From positions 1 to 35,953 of the forward strand of contig WFWK01000070.1 of the NCBI GenBank assembly GCA_015491135.1: DNA of 35,953 nt. The letters run 5' to 3'. The DNA comes from Patescibacteria group bacterium. Lineage in GTDB: Bacteria; Patescibacteriota; Minisyncoccia; Phycocordibacterales; UBA2100. The notes under the pieces are model-generated. The model ran no database searches. It had not been told where the DNA came from and saw only the letters and a program-made list of their open reading frames with translations. The translations under genes and the position numbers were made by a program. This document shows positions 1 through 7,878 of this stretch, piece by piece (positions within the stretch are counted from its first letter, which is position 1; every line of letters begins with the position of its first letter).

Positions 1-1419
1 GATCTGGAGACCATTCTTGAGAAGGAGTATTTGTATAAAAAAATTAACAAAACAAAAGTTTTAATTATTGATGAGATTTCAATGATATCTTCATCTTTAT
101 TAGATAGTGTGGATTTAGTTTTAAAAGCGGTTAAGGGAAACAGCAAACCTTTCGGAGGTGTGCAAATTGTGCTCTCGGGTGATTTTTTTCAGTTACCACC
201 GGTTGTAAAAACCGGGAACTTTTCTTTTGCTTTTGAAGCGTTAAGTTGGCAAAATGCGGACATACGCACTTGTTATCTATCAACTCAACACCGACAAAAA
301 AACGATAAGCTCTATGAAGTTCTCTCTGAAATGCGAAGCGGAAATCTGAACGAGAGCACAAAACTTGCATTAAAATCAAGAGTAGGGGTCAAACCCGAAG
401 CGGGAAATACAACTTTTCTTTTCACTCACAACAGTGATGTTGACAGATACAACAGAGATAAATTGATGAACCTTAAAGGCAGGGTGGTCAAACTGAAAGC
501 AAAAACCGAAGGATCCAAAAAACATGCTCAATTTTTGTTAAAAAACATTTTGGCCCCGGAGGAGTTGACACTAAAGGTTGGCGCTTTGGTGATGTTTGTA
601 AAAAATGACCCGGAAGGCAGATATGTAAACGGGTCTTTGGGAGAAGTAGTGGGTTTTTCCGGCAATTTGCCAAGAGTAAAACTGCAAAATGGCAGGGAGC
701 TGCTTGCCGAGACTGTCTCGTGGAGTTATGAGGAAGACGGTAAGATAAAAGCGCAAGTGCACCAAGTACCACTGAGGCTTGCATGGGCAATTACCATCCA
801 TAAAAGCCAAGGGATGACCCTTGATTCGGTTTATGCCGATTTGTCAAAAGTTTTTGTGGAAGGGCAGGGGTATGTGGCGCTCTCAAGAGCAAAAAGCTTG
901 AACAGATTGTATCTTGCGGGACTAAGTGAGAAAGCGTTTGCAATGCACAATAAAGTTTTGGATTTTGATATCCAAGCAAAAAAAGAATCCGAAAAATGGA
1001 ATAAAATAATAAACAATTTTTCAAAAGAGAAATTACAAACTTTACATGAAGAGTTTGCAGGCAAAACGACAGACGGCGGAAAGCTTGCAACAGACGTGAA
1101 AACATTAAGACTGCTGGAAAAAGGTCTAACTGTTGAAGAGATTGCAGAGAAGCGAGGTATAACTCTTTCTACCGTACTGTCTCATCTTGAGAAAAATACA
1201 GACAAACTGACTCTTGAAAATCTTTTGTCTTTGCAATCTCTTTTGACTGACGATGATTACGACAAAATAAAAAAAGTTGCAGAATCTCTTTCATGGGAGA
1301 GGCTATCTCCTCTTAAAGCAAAACTTCCCAGCTACAGTTATGATCAGATTAAATTTGCAAGAATTCTGTATTTTATTAGACTACGTTCCCAAATAAGTAC
1401 TGCGTTCACCGAGCCCTAA
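1..1419 (+). CDS. Pif1-family DNA helicase, 5'-truncated by window edge
   Basis: The reading frame is open from base 1, so the N-terminus, including the Walker A motif, lies outside the window. Visible are the Walker B motif LIIDEIS (about residues 21-27 of the fragment), the Pif1 signature GDFFQLPPV, an SF1B C-terminal core with AITIHKSQGMTLDSV and GYVALSRAKS, and a C-terminal helix-turn-helix (TVEEIAEKRGITLSTVLSHL) of the kind attached to RecQ and Pif1 proteins. The family consists of 5'-3' DNA helicases that act in genome maintenance and on structured DNA. The last 13 or so codons and the stop lie inside a palindromic repeat element (from 1378), so the C-terminal tail RLRSQISTAFTEP is probably repeat-derived. 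uvrB follows 54 bp downstream on the same strand. Confidence 0.9.
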   Translation, partial: DLETILEKEYLYKKINKTKVLIIDEISMISSSLLDSVDLVLKAVKGNSKPFGGVQIVLSGDFFQLPPVVKTGNFSFAFEALSWQNADIRTCYLSTQHRQKNDKLYEVLSEMRSGNLNESTKLALKSRVGVKPEAGNTTFLFTHNSDVDRYNRDKLMNLKGRVVKLKAKTEGSKKHAQFLLKNILAPEELTLKVGALVMFVKNDPEGRYVNGSLGEVVGFSGNLPRVKLQNGRELLAETVSWSYEEDGKIKAQVHQVPLRLAWAITIHKSQGMTLDSVYADLSKVFVEGQGYVALSRAKSLNRLYLAGLSEKAFAMHNKVLDFDIQAKKESEKWNKIINNFSKEKLQTLHEEFAGKTTDGGKLATDVKTLRLLEKGLTVEEIAEKRGITLSTVLSHLEKNTDKLTLENLLSLQSLLTDDDYDKIKKVAESLSWERLSPLKAKLPSYSYDQIKFARILYFIRLRSQISTAFTEP

Positions 1420-1438
1420 GTTTTACTTAGGGCTCGGT
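1378..1438. repeat. Palindromic intergenic element, copy A (right-truncated)
   Basis: The left end AGACTACGTTCCCAAATAAG matches the ends of copies B-D at 6611, 16115 and 17010. It is followed by a perfect 13-bp hairpin, ACCGAGCCCTAAG / CTTAGGGCTCGGT (1408-1420 / 1426-1438), which closely matches the inner hairpin of copy D. No right terminal arm is visible, so this copy appears truncated. It contains the stop codon of the helicase gene. The hairpin may act as a terminator but lacks a clear T-tract. Confidence 0.7.
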
Positions 1439-1473
1439 TGAGAATGTGTAAAAAATATATAAAGTAATAAGTT

Positions 1474-3504
1474 ATGATGTGGAAACTTCATCAGCCTTAT
1501 AAACCTTCGGGCGATCAACCCAAAGCGATAAAAGAAATCCTTAAGTCTCTTGAAAAGGATAGATTTACCACATTGCTTGGCGCAACCGGAACAGGGAAAA
1601 CCTACACTGTAGCGCATGTGATAGAGAAAATAAACAAACCAACTCTTGTTATAGCGCATAATAAAACCTTGGCCGCGCAACTTGCATCCGAGTTTCAAAC
1701 TTTCTTTCCGGAAAACGCAGTGCATTATTTTGTCTCTTATTATGATTATTATCAGCCGGAGGCGTACAAGCCGATAACGGACACTTACATAGAAAAGGAG
1801 GCGATGATAAATAAAGAAATAGATAGACTCAGACACAAGGCCACCCAGTCGCTTTTAACCAGAGATGATGTTTTGATAGTGGCTTCTGTCTCGGCAATCT
1901 ATGGTGTGGGAAGTCCGCTGAATTATTTACAGGGCGCACGAAAATTCAAGAAAGGAGAGAGACTTTTAAGACAGGAACTTTTGCGTATTTTGGTTCATAT
2001 GCACTACGGCAGAGTGGCAGCTGACCTGGAGCCGGCATCTTTTAGAGCAACCGGCTCTTTTGTGGAAGTGTATCCGCCACATGAGGAGATACTCTATAGG
2101 TTTAAAATATCAGCCGGCAGGTTAGCTGAGATACTTTTGCTTGACCCCATAACCCGAGAGATAAAACAGAGTGTGGATGAAATTTTACTGTTTCCTGCTA
2201 AGCATTTTGTAACCCCCGATGAAGTTGTAAAAGTGGCGCTGGAGGAGATAAGGGCGGACTTAAAAAAGAGAGTAAAAGAGCTTAAAGAGGAGGGAAAGAT
2301 TGCCGAGGCCTCAAGATTGCAAAGAAGAGTGTTGGCAGATGTGGCGCGAATTGAAGAGTTTGGCTATTGCAATGGAATAGAGAACTACAGCAGATACTTT
2401 GACAGACGCTCTCCGGGCGAGGCTCCGGATACTTTGCTTTCATTTTTTCGTTTTAATCCCAAAACCAAAAAGTTTGACAGAGATTTTCTGACGGTGATAG
2501 ATGAGTCTCACGTAACTCTGCCTCAGCTCTCCGGCATGTATGCTGGAGATGCGTCGCGTAAAAAAACTTTGATTGATTATGGTTTCAGACTTCCGGCGGC
2601 CGCTGACAACCGCCCGCTTACTTTTGACGAGTTTATAGAAAGAATAGACAAGGCAATTTTTGTATCCGCTACCCCGGGTGAGTTTGAAAAGAAAAACTCA
2701 ACGATCGTTGAGCAAATAATCCGTCCGACAGGATTGCTTGATCCGGAAATTATTATATCTCCGGTGGTTGAGAGAGGAAATTATCCGGGGCAAGTAAAAG
2801 ATGTTATAGAAAGATCTAAAAAGGTTATAGAAGGTGGAGGCAGGATTCTGATAACAACTCTTACAAAGAAAATGGCCGAGGATTTAAGCGAGTTTTTGAA
2901 AGACAGAAACCTTAAGGCCGAATACATTCACAGTGACATAAAGACAAAAGAAAGAATAGAGATTTTAAGCGATTTCAGAAGAGGAGTGTTTGATATTTTA
3001 GTTGGTGTTAACCTTTTGCGCGAAGGACTTGATTTGCCCGAGGTTGAAATGGTTGCTATTTTGGATGCCGATAAAGAAGGGTTTTTAAGAAGTGAAACAT
3101 CTTTGATCCAAACCATTGGAAGGGCCGCGCGCAATATTAAGGGACATGTTGTTTTGTATGCCGATGAAATAACCACTTCGCTGAAACGCGCAGTTGATGA
3201 GACAAACAGAAGGCGCAAGCTACAGAAGGAGTATAATGAAAAACATGGCATTACTCCACAGACAGTTAAAAAAGAGATTCACGATATTACAGAGCAGTTT
3301 GTGTCCGCCCACAAAAAAGCCGTTTTAACTCTGGCCGAGCTTGATATTGCCGGTCTTGAGAACAAAAAAGATATCAAAAAACTTATAGCCGATAAGAAAC
3401 TTGCAATGAAAGAAGCTGCGAAGGAGTTGGATTTTGAGACCGCGGCGACCTTAAGAGACGAGATTGCTTTGCTTGAGAAGATACAAAAAGATAAGCAATT
3501 GTAA
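1474..3504 (+). CDS. uvrB: UvrABC excinuclease subunit B
   Basis: UvrB is the damage-verifying helicase-like subunit of nucleotide excision repair; it receives the lesion from UvrA and recruits UvrC. At 676 aa it is of normal length. The sequence shows the Walker A GATGTGKT (residues 36-43), the damage-probing beta-hairpin region YYDYYQPEAY, the DEAD-like DESH motif, the motif VI region QTIGRAARN and a C-terminal UVR domain (DFETAATLRDEIALLEK) for UvrC contact. Two adjacent ATGs (1474 and 1477) could both start translation; no Shine-Dalgarno is visible, and a TATAAA lies about 10 nt upstream. The stop codon is separated by 1 bp from the end of the convergent 2H phosphoesterase gene, and no terminator is visible between them. 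Confidence 0.97.
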   Translation: MMWKLHQPYKPSGDQPKAIKEILKSLEKDRFTTLLGATGTGKTYTVAHVIEKINKPTLVIAHNKTLAAQLASEFQTFFPENAVHYFVSYYDYYQPEAYKPITDTYIEKEAMINKEIDRLRHKATQSLLTRDDVLIVASVSAIYGVGSPLNYLQGARKFKKGERLLRQELLRILVHMHYGRVAADLEPASFRATGSFVEVYPPHEEILYRFKISAGRLAEILLLDPITREIKQSVDEILLFPAKHFVTPDEVVKVALEEIRADLKKRVKELKEEGKIAEASRLQRRVLADVARIEEFGYCNGIENYSRYFDRRSPGEAPDTLLSFFRFNPKTKKFDRDFLTVIDESHVTLPQLSGMYAGDASRKKTLIDYGFRLPAAADNRPLTFDEFIERIDKAIFVSATPGEFEKKNSTIVEQIIRPTGLLDPEIIISPVVERGNYPGQVKDVIERSKKVIEGGGRILITTLTKKMAEDLSEFLKDRNLKAEYIHSDIKTKERIEILSDFRRGVFDILVGVNLLREGLDLPEVEMVAILDADKEGFLRSETSLIQTIGRAARNIKGHVVLYADEITTSLKRAVDETNRRRKLQKEYNEKHGITPQTVKKEIHDITEQFVSAHKKAVLTLAELDIAGLENKKDIKKLIADKKLAMKEAAKELDFETAATLRDEIALLEKIQKDKQL

Positions 3505-3505
3505 G

Positions 3506-4021
3506 TTAGTGTCGGTTTGTTTTATCTCGCTTTTTTTCTCTTGGCCCGTAAATTTTAAGTTGTGGTTTTAAACGGTTGAGAGTTTCGGGGAGATTTAGCT
3601 TGTCCAAATTTTCAATCTGGAAACTTCTATCAACGTAAGCAAGAGTTATATGAGGGATAAATTTTTTGTTTTGCGTAAAGTGCGGAAGGGTTGAAAGTCG
3701 CTCTCTGAGTTGACTCATCTTCTGTGTGTGTTTTAAAATCAAAACCAAAGCCTGACATTTTGCTTTTCCCAATTTAAACAATGCTATTCTCTCGGGAGTT
3801 AACTCCAAAGGTGGCAAGCTCTCAACTACGTTTTGTGCTTCTTTAAAAACTTGTTTGTTTTTAAGATTAATTCCGAAAAATAAAGTTAAGTGAGCTTTTT
3901 GTACCACATCACCTCCTTTTCTTTTTAAAAAGCAAAAATCTTTCAAGTTTATTTTTGCAACAATTTTGCGTAATTTATTTTTTGATTCCTCAGTTAATGG
4001 AAACTCAATGTATCCTATCAT
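3506..4021 (-). CDS. 2H phosphoesterase superfamily protein (2'-5' RNA ligase / cyclic phosphodiesterase-like)
   Basis: The 171-aa protein has two H-x-T/S-type motifs spaced as in the 2H superfamily: HLTLF near residue 44 and HITLAY near residue 125. These histidines form the active site in LigT/ThpR-type enzymes, which act on 2',3'-cyclic or 2'-5' phosphodiester RNA ends. The exact substrate cannot be read from sequence. The start overlaps the 3' end of miaA by 17 bp on the same strand, so the two are probably co-transcribed and translationally coupled. This suggests, but does not prove, a role in tRNA or RNA processing. It lacks an own promoter in the intergenic sense because its start lies inside miaA. 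Confidence 0.75.
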   Translation of the reverse strand: MIGYIEFPLTEESKNKLRKIVAKINLKDFCFLKRKGGDVVQKAHLTLFFGINLKNKQVFKEAQNVVESLPPLELTPERIALFKLGKAKCQALVLILKHTQKMSQLRERLSTLPHFTQNKKFIPHITLAYVDRSFQIENLDKLNLPETLNRLKPQLKIYGPREKKRDKTNRH

Positions 4022-4907
4022 AGAATTTTTTAACCTCTTTTATAAAACGCTCTTTTTTATTGAAAGGAATCCAAATTATATCTTTGTCTTTTTTCCACCA
4101 AGTTAATTGGCGTTTTGCATACTTCCACGCATCTCTTTTTATGCGTCTTTTTAGCTCTTCTTTGTCAATTTTCTTTTGCAGATAGTCTGCCAAGTGTCTC
4201 ATTTCAAGTCCCAATTCTCGCATTTTTTTATAACTTAGCCCCCAAGCGTGCAGTTTTTCAGCCTCAGAGACCATGCCGGCTCTCACTCTTTTGTCAACGC
4301 GTTTTTCTATTCTTTCTTTAAGAGTTGCTCTATCCATTTCAATTCCCAATTTTAAGGGAGTGTAGGGAGAATTTCCGGGTTTATTGGGGAATTCCGCTCC
4401 CGAGAGGCTAACCTCAAGAGAACGGATAATTCTTGGTCGGTTATGTTTATCAACTTGTTTTGCGCGCTTCGAATTTATCTGAAGAAGTTTTTTATACAAC
4501 TCTTCAGTGGAGAGTTTTTCAAGTTTGCCTCGCAGGTCAAAGTTAGGTTCAACTTGAGGAAGCGGAACTTCACGTAAAAGGGCTGATATGTAAAACATTG
4601 TTCCTCCCGCAAGTATGGGGAGTTTTCCTTTTTGCCAAATATCAACTATCGCACTGTCGGCATCTGCTACAAATTCACCTGCTGAGTAAATCTTTTTTCT
4701 TGGGTCCACTATATCAATTAAATGATGTTTTATCCCCTTGGCTTCCGTTTTGGTGACTTTACCGGAGGCTATGTTTATTTTTTTGTAGACTTGTCTTGAG
4801 TCTGATGAGACAACTTCTCCGTTGAAGCGTTTTGCCAGCAAAACCGCCAAATCGGTTTTACCCGATGAAGTTGCTCCATAGATTAAAACAAGCGGAATTT
4901 TGCCCAT
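4005..4907 (-). CDS. miaA: tRNA dimethylallyltransferase MiaA
   Basis: MiaA transfers a dimethylallyl group from DMAPP to N6 of A37 in tRNAs with an A36-A37-A38 run. The 300-aa protein has the P-loop GATSSGKT (residues 11-18), DSRQVYKKINIASGK (substrate and magnesium site), HHLIDIVDP and AGGTMFYISAL, all diagnostic of MiaA. The tRNA-Ser(CGA) in this window has the anticodon loop CTCGAAA and so is a predicted substrate. A TATCTT -10-like box (4914-4919) ends 6 nt before the ATG with no Shine-Dalgarno, matching the leaderless pattern of other genes here. It heads a two-gene unit with the 2H phosphoesterase. Confidence 0.97.
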   Translation of the reverse strand: MGKIPLVLIYGATSSGKTDLAVLLAKRFNGEVVSSDSRQVYKKINIASGKVTKTEAKGIKHHLIDIVDPRKKIYSAGEFVADADSAIVDIWQKGKLPILAGGTMFYISALLREVPLPQVEPNFDLRGKLEKLSTEELYKKLLQINSKRAKQVDKHNRPRIIRSLEVSLSGAEFPNKPGNSPYTPLKLGIEMDRATLKERIEKRVDKRVRAGMVSEAEKLHAWGLSYKKMRELGLEMRHLADYLQKKIDKEELKRRIKRDAWKYAKRQLTWWKKDKDIIWIPFNKKERFIKEVKKFYDRIH

Positions 4908-5012
4908 AACAAAAAGATAGCCAATTTACTGTTACGGGTCAATGTTTATTGACAAAAGAGTTTGGTTTTTATAGGTTGTAGGAAGTGCGAACCTTATAAG
5001 GAGGAATATCCA

Positions 5013-5762
5013 ATGTCTAAGTTCACCGATGAAGAAATCCGTATCGCCGAAGAAAAACTGCAAGCTTTGGCGGGCAAGCACGGCATTATTTGTTGCTCAA
5101 ATGAGAGGGAAAGGCTCGCTTCATCTTTTCAACAAGCTCAGCGTGAAGTTGAGTTTTTCAATAAAGTTTCTCGCGCTGCAAATTTGCTCATGGCTGAGAT
5201 AGATGAGTTGCAAAAAGAAGTTGGAATATTTGGTTTTGTTGAGAAGGTTATTATTGAGCCAAGGTTTTCATTTTCAAAGATTTGCGTTGTTGATATTTTA
5301 AGCTTATCCGCTTTTCTTGACAGCTTCCCGAACGAAAGGCAGGTTGCAGACGCTTGGAGAGAAAAATTTATGGCAGGCAGAGACCCGGATGACATCTCGC
5401 CAAACGAGATGAGAGAAATTGAAAGAAAAACTGACGAGCACACAAAAAAGGCACTACAAGAGTTCAACGAAATGGAAAAGCTTAGGGGCAAGAGAAATAT
5501 TTTTGTACTGCTTGCGCCTGCGGAACGCCCTTTCACCTTTGCGGAAACAAGTCGCACTCTTGAGAAGCTTGGAGCGAAAAGCTTTCCTCTGGCTTTCTCC
5601 TCAGCTCTTCTTTGCAATTCTTTTCCTTTTGAGCGAAGGGGAGCCTTCCTTTCCTGGGAAGGAGATGAGGCGTGGCTTTGCTTTAAAGAAGATGGCGAGG
5701 TTAGAATTTATAAAACAGAAATGGGTTTTATGGGGAGATATAATTTTCTCGCTCTTCTTTGA
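5013..5762 (+). CDS. Uncharacterised protein with strong Shine-Dalgarno
   Basis: I do not recognise this 249-aa protein. The start at 5013 (MSKFTDEEIRIAEEK) is preferred over the upstream in-frame start at 4962 because AAGGAGG (4998-5004) lies 8 nt before it. The N-terminal two thirds is charged and predicted helical, with coiled-coil-like stretches (SSFQQAQREVEFFNKVSRAA; KALQEFNEMEKLRG). The C-terminus is more beta-like and aromatic (GAFLSWEGDEAWLCFKEDG). No signal peptide or membrane segment is visible. A TTGACA (4949-4954) with a poor -10 (TATAGG, 15-bp spacing) lies upstream and a strong intrinsic terminator follows 23 bp after the stop, so it is a monocistronic unit. It is divergent from miaA. 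Confidence 0.8.
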   Translation: MSKFTDEEIRIAEEKLQALAGKHGIICCSNERERLASSFQQAQREVEFFNKVSRAANLLMAEIDELQKEVGIFGFVEKVIIEPRFSFSKICVVDILSLSAFLDSFPNERQVADAWREKFMAGRDPDDISPNEMREIERKTDEHTKKALQEFNEMEKLRGKRNIFVLLAPAERPFTFAETSRTLEKLGAKSFPLAFSSALLCNSFPFERRGAFLSWEGDEAWLCFKEDGEVRIYKTEMGFMGRYNFLALL

Positions 5763-5784
5763 TTTTGGTAGCTGTTTTAAAAAC

Positions 5785-5812
5785 AACCCTCGGCTTTTTG
5801 CCGAGGGTTTTA
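5785..5812 (+). terminator. Intrinsic terminator
   Basis: Perfect 10-bp stem AACCCTCGGC / GCCGAGGGTT with a TTTTT loop, followed by more T. It ends the unit of the uncharacterised gene at 5013. Confidence 0.9.
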
Positions 5813-5816
5813 AAAT

Positions 5817-5835
5817 TACAAGATCCGATCTTGTA
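5817..5835. promoter_or_regulatory. Palindromic operator candidate upstream of peroxiredoxin promoter
   Basis: TACAAGATC-C-GATCTTGTA is a perfect inverted repeat with 9-bp arms. Its 17-bp core ends 4 bp before the -35 box TTGCAC at 5839. A near-identical palindrome (12668-12684) lies at the same distance from another promoter with the same 16-bp spacer. The position fits an activator contacting RNA polymerase next to -35; the protein is unknown. Confidence 0.7.
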
Positions 5836-5838
5836 AGG

Positions 5839-5866
5839 TTGCACACGATTTTTTTCATGTTATCAT
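5839..5866 (+). promoter_or_regulatory. Promoter of the peroxiredoxin gene
   Basis: -35 TTGCAC (5839-5844), 16-bp spacer, -10 TATCAT (5861-5866) with an extended TG element (TGtTATCAT). It would give a leader of roughly 90 nt, containing a large hairpin. Confidence 0.65.
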
Positions 5867-5884
5867 TCAATTGTTAAAACACTC

Positions 5885-5933
5885 CTCCTTTTCTTTAGCG
5901 TTTTGCTCTTCAAAAAACGCACGAGAAAAGGAG
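5885..5933 (+). promoter_or_regulatory. Leader hairpin of peroxiredoxin mRNA
   Basis: Two-tier stem: outer CTCCTTTTCT (5885-5894) with AGAAAAGGAG (5924-5933), inner GCGTTTT (5898-5904) with AAAACGC (5914-5920). The 3' arm holds the only AAGGAG-like Shine-Dalgarno sequence upstream of the gene, though 28 nt from the ATG. It could stabilise or regulate the mRNA; no known riboswitch or thermometer class is recognised. Confidence 0.55.
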
Positions 5934-5961
5934 CGTGAAAATTAGCAGTTAAAAAAACATT

Positions 5962-6558
5962 ATGGAAGATTTTGAATTTGTAGATTTCGGACCTCTCTCT
6001 GTGGGTGATACCGTTCCCGAGGAAGTGGAGTTTGAGGTTTATCAAAACGATGAAATCAAAAAAGTTTCTTTTAAGGATTTTAGAGGAAAATGGCTTGTGC
6101 TGTTTTTCTATCCGGCAGACTTTACCTTTGTTTGCCCGACCGAGTTGGAGGATTTTGCAAAGCTCTATGACAAATTTAAAGAGGAAGGGGCCGAGGTTGT
6201 CTCTGTTTCAACTGACACGGTTTTTGTTCACAAAGCTTGGCATGATGAGTCTGAAGCTATAGGTAAAGTTACATATCCGATGGCGGCCGATCCGGCACAC
6301 ACCATCTCAGAGCTTTTCGGAGTACTTATAGAAGATGAAGGAGTAGCTTTGCGCGGTACTTTTGTAATAGACCCGGACGGAGTTGTAAAAACTGTAGAGA
6401 TTCACGACAACAGTATAGGAAGGAGTGCGCAAGAGACTTTGCGCAAACTGCAAGCTGCGAAATTTGTTCGTGAGCACGGAGACAAGGTTTGCCCTGCAGA
6501 GTGGAAACCGGGAGATGATACTTTGGAGCCCGGACTTGACTTGGTCGGAAAAATCTAA
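5962..6558 (+). CDS. ahpC: 2-Cys peroxiredoxin (AhpC/Prx1 type)
   Basis: The 198-aa thiol peroxidase reduces hydrogen peroxide and organic hydroperoxides. It has the peroxidatic cysteine in FTFVCPTE (C58), the resolving cysteine in GDKVCPAEW (C177) and the active-site Pro and Thr of the same FxxxCPTE motif, giving a typical 2-Cys enzyme of normal length. No AhpF or thioredoxin reductase lies next to it in this window, so the reductant is unknown. The gene has its own promoter with a palindromic site directly upstream and a structured leader, consistent with regulated stress expression, and its own terminator at 6578. In CPR genomes it would be a main oxidative defence, but that is inference. 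Confidence 0.95.
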   Translation: MEDFEFVDFGPLSVGDTVPEEVEFEVYQNDEIKKVSFKDFRGKWLVLFFYPADFTFVCPTELEDFAKLYDKFKEEGAEVVSVSTDTVFVHKAWHDESEAIGKVTYPMAADPAHTISELFGVLIEDEGVALRGTFVIDPDGVVKTVEIHDNSIGRSAQETLRKLQAAKFVREHGDKVCPAEWKPGDDTLEPGLDLVGKI

Positions 6559-6577
6559 AACTTGTTAACAAAAACAT

Positions 6578-6607
6578 AAAAACGGCCACCTTAAGGTGGT
6601 CGTTTTT
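6578..6607 (+). terminator. Intrinsic terminator of peroxiredoxin gene
   Basis: Stem AAAACGGCCACC / GGTGGTCGTTTT around a TTAA loop (one G-T pair), ending in a T-tract. Confidence 0.9.
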
Positions 6608-6610
6608 ATA

Positions 6611-6657
6611 TGGACCTACTCCCAAATAAGCACTTTGTATTATTTGGGAACGGGTCT
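6611..6657. repeat. Palindromic intergenic element, copy B (minimal form)
   Basis: Ends GGACCTACTCCCAAATAA and TTATTTGGGAACGGGTCT are imperfect inverted repeats matching copies A, C and D. Only about 10 bp (gcactttgta) separate the arms, so this is the shortest copy and lacks an internal hairpin. It lies between the peroxiredoxin terminator and the MFS gene. A reading frame running through it into the MFS gene is judged artefactual. Confidence 0.75.
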
Positions 6658-6708
6658 AATCCACAAGCCACAAAAACAAAGCTTTTCAGCATGTTAAAAT
6701 ACAGACAA

Positions 6709-7878
6709 ATGCTTGAAAAAATCAAAAGACATTTTATATTGCCCAAAGACTTGCTTGTGCTTGTCCTAAGTCGTTCACTGATGAGGATATCTTTTTCGTC
6801 GTTGTCTCTTTTTGTTCCGATTTATTTTTATAAACTTTACTCTAGTGTAGAGATTGCCGTTTTTGTATTTGCGACAGTTTATTTGTTGCAAGTTTTACTT
6901 TTACCTCTGGTTTCAAAGATGTTGTCGGTTTGGGGCATGAAGCCCATGATGATAGCGGGATTGTTCTTTGCTTCATTGGTGCCGATTTCTTTACTCGCCA
7001 CTGAAAACGCTGAACTGGCCGGTTTTCTCTTTGTAATTTTTAGCGCATTTTATAGAGCTCTTTTTTGGACCCCGTATCATATAGATTTTGCTGAGCTTCT
7101 CTCACCAACTTCGCGCGGAAAAGAGTTGGCTTTGGTTAGAAATTTATCCAATGTACTTTTTATAGCATCTCCTATTGTTGGAGGAGTCTTAATTTCCACC
7201 GCAGGTTTTTCGGCAACTTTTATGTATACCGCTTTGGTTATGGTTTTTGCGATAGTACCTCTTTTCTTTTTGGATAATCATTTTGAGCATTACAGCTGGG
7301 GATATCTTGAAACTTTTACACACCTTTTTAAACCGGAAAACAGAAATCTGCTTATAGCACATGCGGCAAACGGCGCGCAATCTGCTGCAACTCTGGTTTT
7401 CTGGCCTCTGTTTTTGGGAATTTTACTTGAAGAGAGGTATACCGCAGTCGGTTTGATTACCGCTCTTACTTTGCTTTTGGTTATGTTTTTAAGATATATA
7501 ACAGGAGTTTTCTTTGATAAGTTTAACAAAGAGAAAGTCGTTTTTGTCGGAGTTATACTTACGGCAACCGGTTGGGTTTTTAAAACCTTTATTCAAACCC
7601 CATTTGAGGTATTTGTAGTTGATACGTATCATCGATTTGGGCGCGCGGTAAATGCGGTTGCTTTTGATGCTGAGACATATGAGCAGGCAGCGGATTCCGG
7701 AAAGTACATAGATGAGTACACTGTTTTAAAAGAGACAGCCCTTAATTTAGGTAGGGTGGCCATGCTTATTGTTACTTTGTTTTTTGTCTCAATTTGGGGA
7801 ATTAAGGCTTCGTTTGCCATAGCGGCAGTTCTGACAATTTTGATGATTTTTTTAAACAGGTTCTCAAGAGTCTTTTAA
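6709..7878 (+). CDS. MFS-family membrane transporter
   Basis: An integral membrane protein of about 389 aa with around 11-12 hydrophobic segments. The layout is MFS-like (an N-terminal six-helix half, a hydrophilic loop near FEHYSWGYLETFTHLFKPENRN, then a second half), with the conserved-type RYITGVFFDKFNKEKVVF loop between helices. The substrate is unknown. The start at 6709 (MLEKIKRHF) is chosen because an extended -10 TGtTAAAAT (6692-6700) ends 8 nt upstream, implying a leaderless mRNA; the longer frame from 6610 would run through repeat copy B. It overlaps the convergent pseudouridine synthase gene by 15 bp. Confidence 0.8.
   Translation: MLEKIKRHFILPKDLLVLVLSRSLMRISFSSLSLFVPIYFYKLYSSVEIAVFVFATVYLLQVLLLPLVSKMLSVWGMKPMMIAGLFFASLVPISLLATENAELAGFLFVIFSAFYRALFWTPYHIDFAELLSPTSRGKELALVRNLSNVLFIASPIVGGVLISTAGFSATFMYTALVMVFAIVPLFFLDNHFEHYSWGYLETFTHLFKPENRNLLIAHAANGAQSAATLVFWPLFLGILLEERYTAVGLITALTLLLVMFLRYITGVFFDKFNKEKVVFVGVILTATGWVFKTFIQTPFEVFVVDTYHRFGRAVNAVAFDAETYEQAADSGKYIDEYTVLKETALNLGRVAMLIVTLFFVSIWGIKASFAIAAVLTILMIFLNRFSRVF

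Noticed and set aside
6610..6708. N-terminal extension of the MFS transporter (MDLLPNKHFVLFGNG...)
   Set aside because: It is encoded by palindromic repeat copy B and lies upstream of the likely -10 box, so it is probably not translated.
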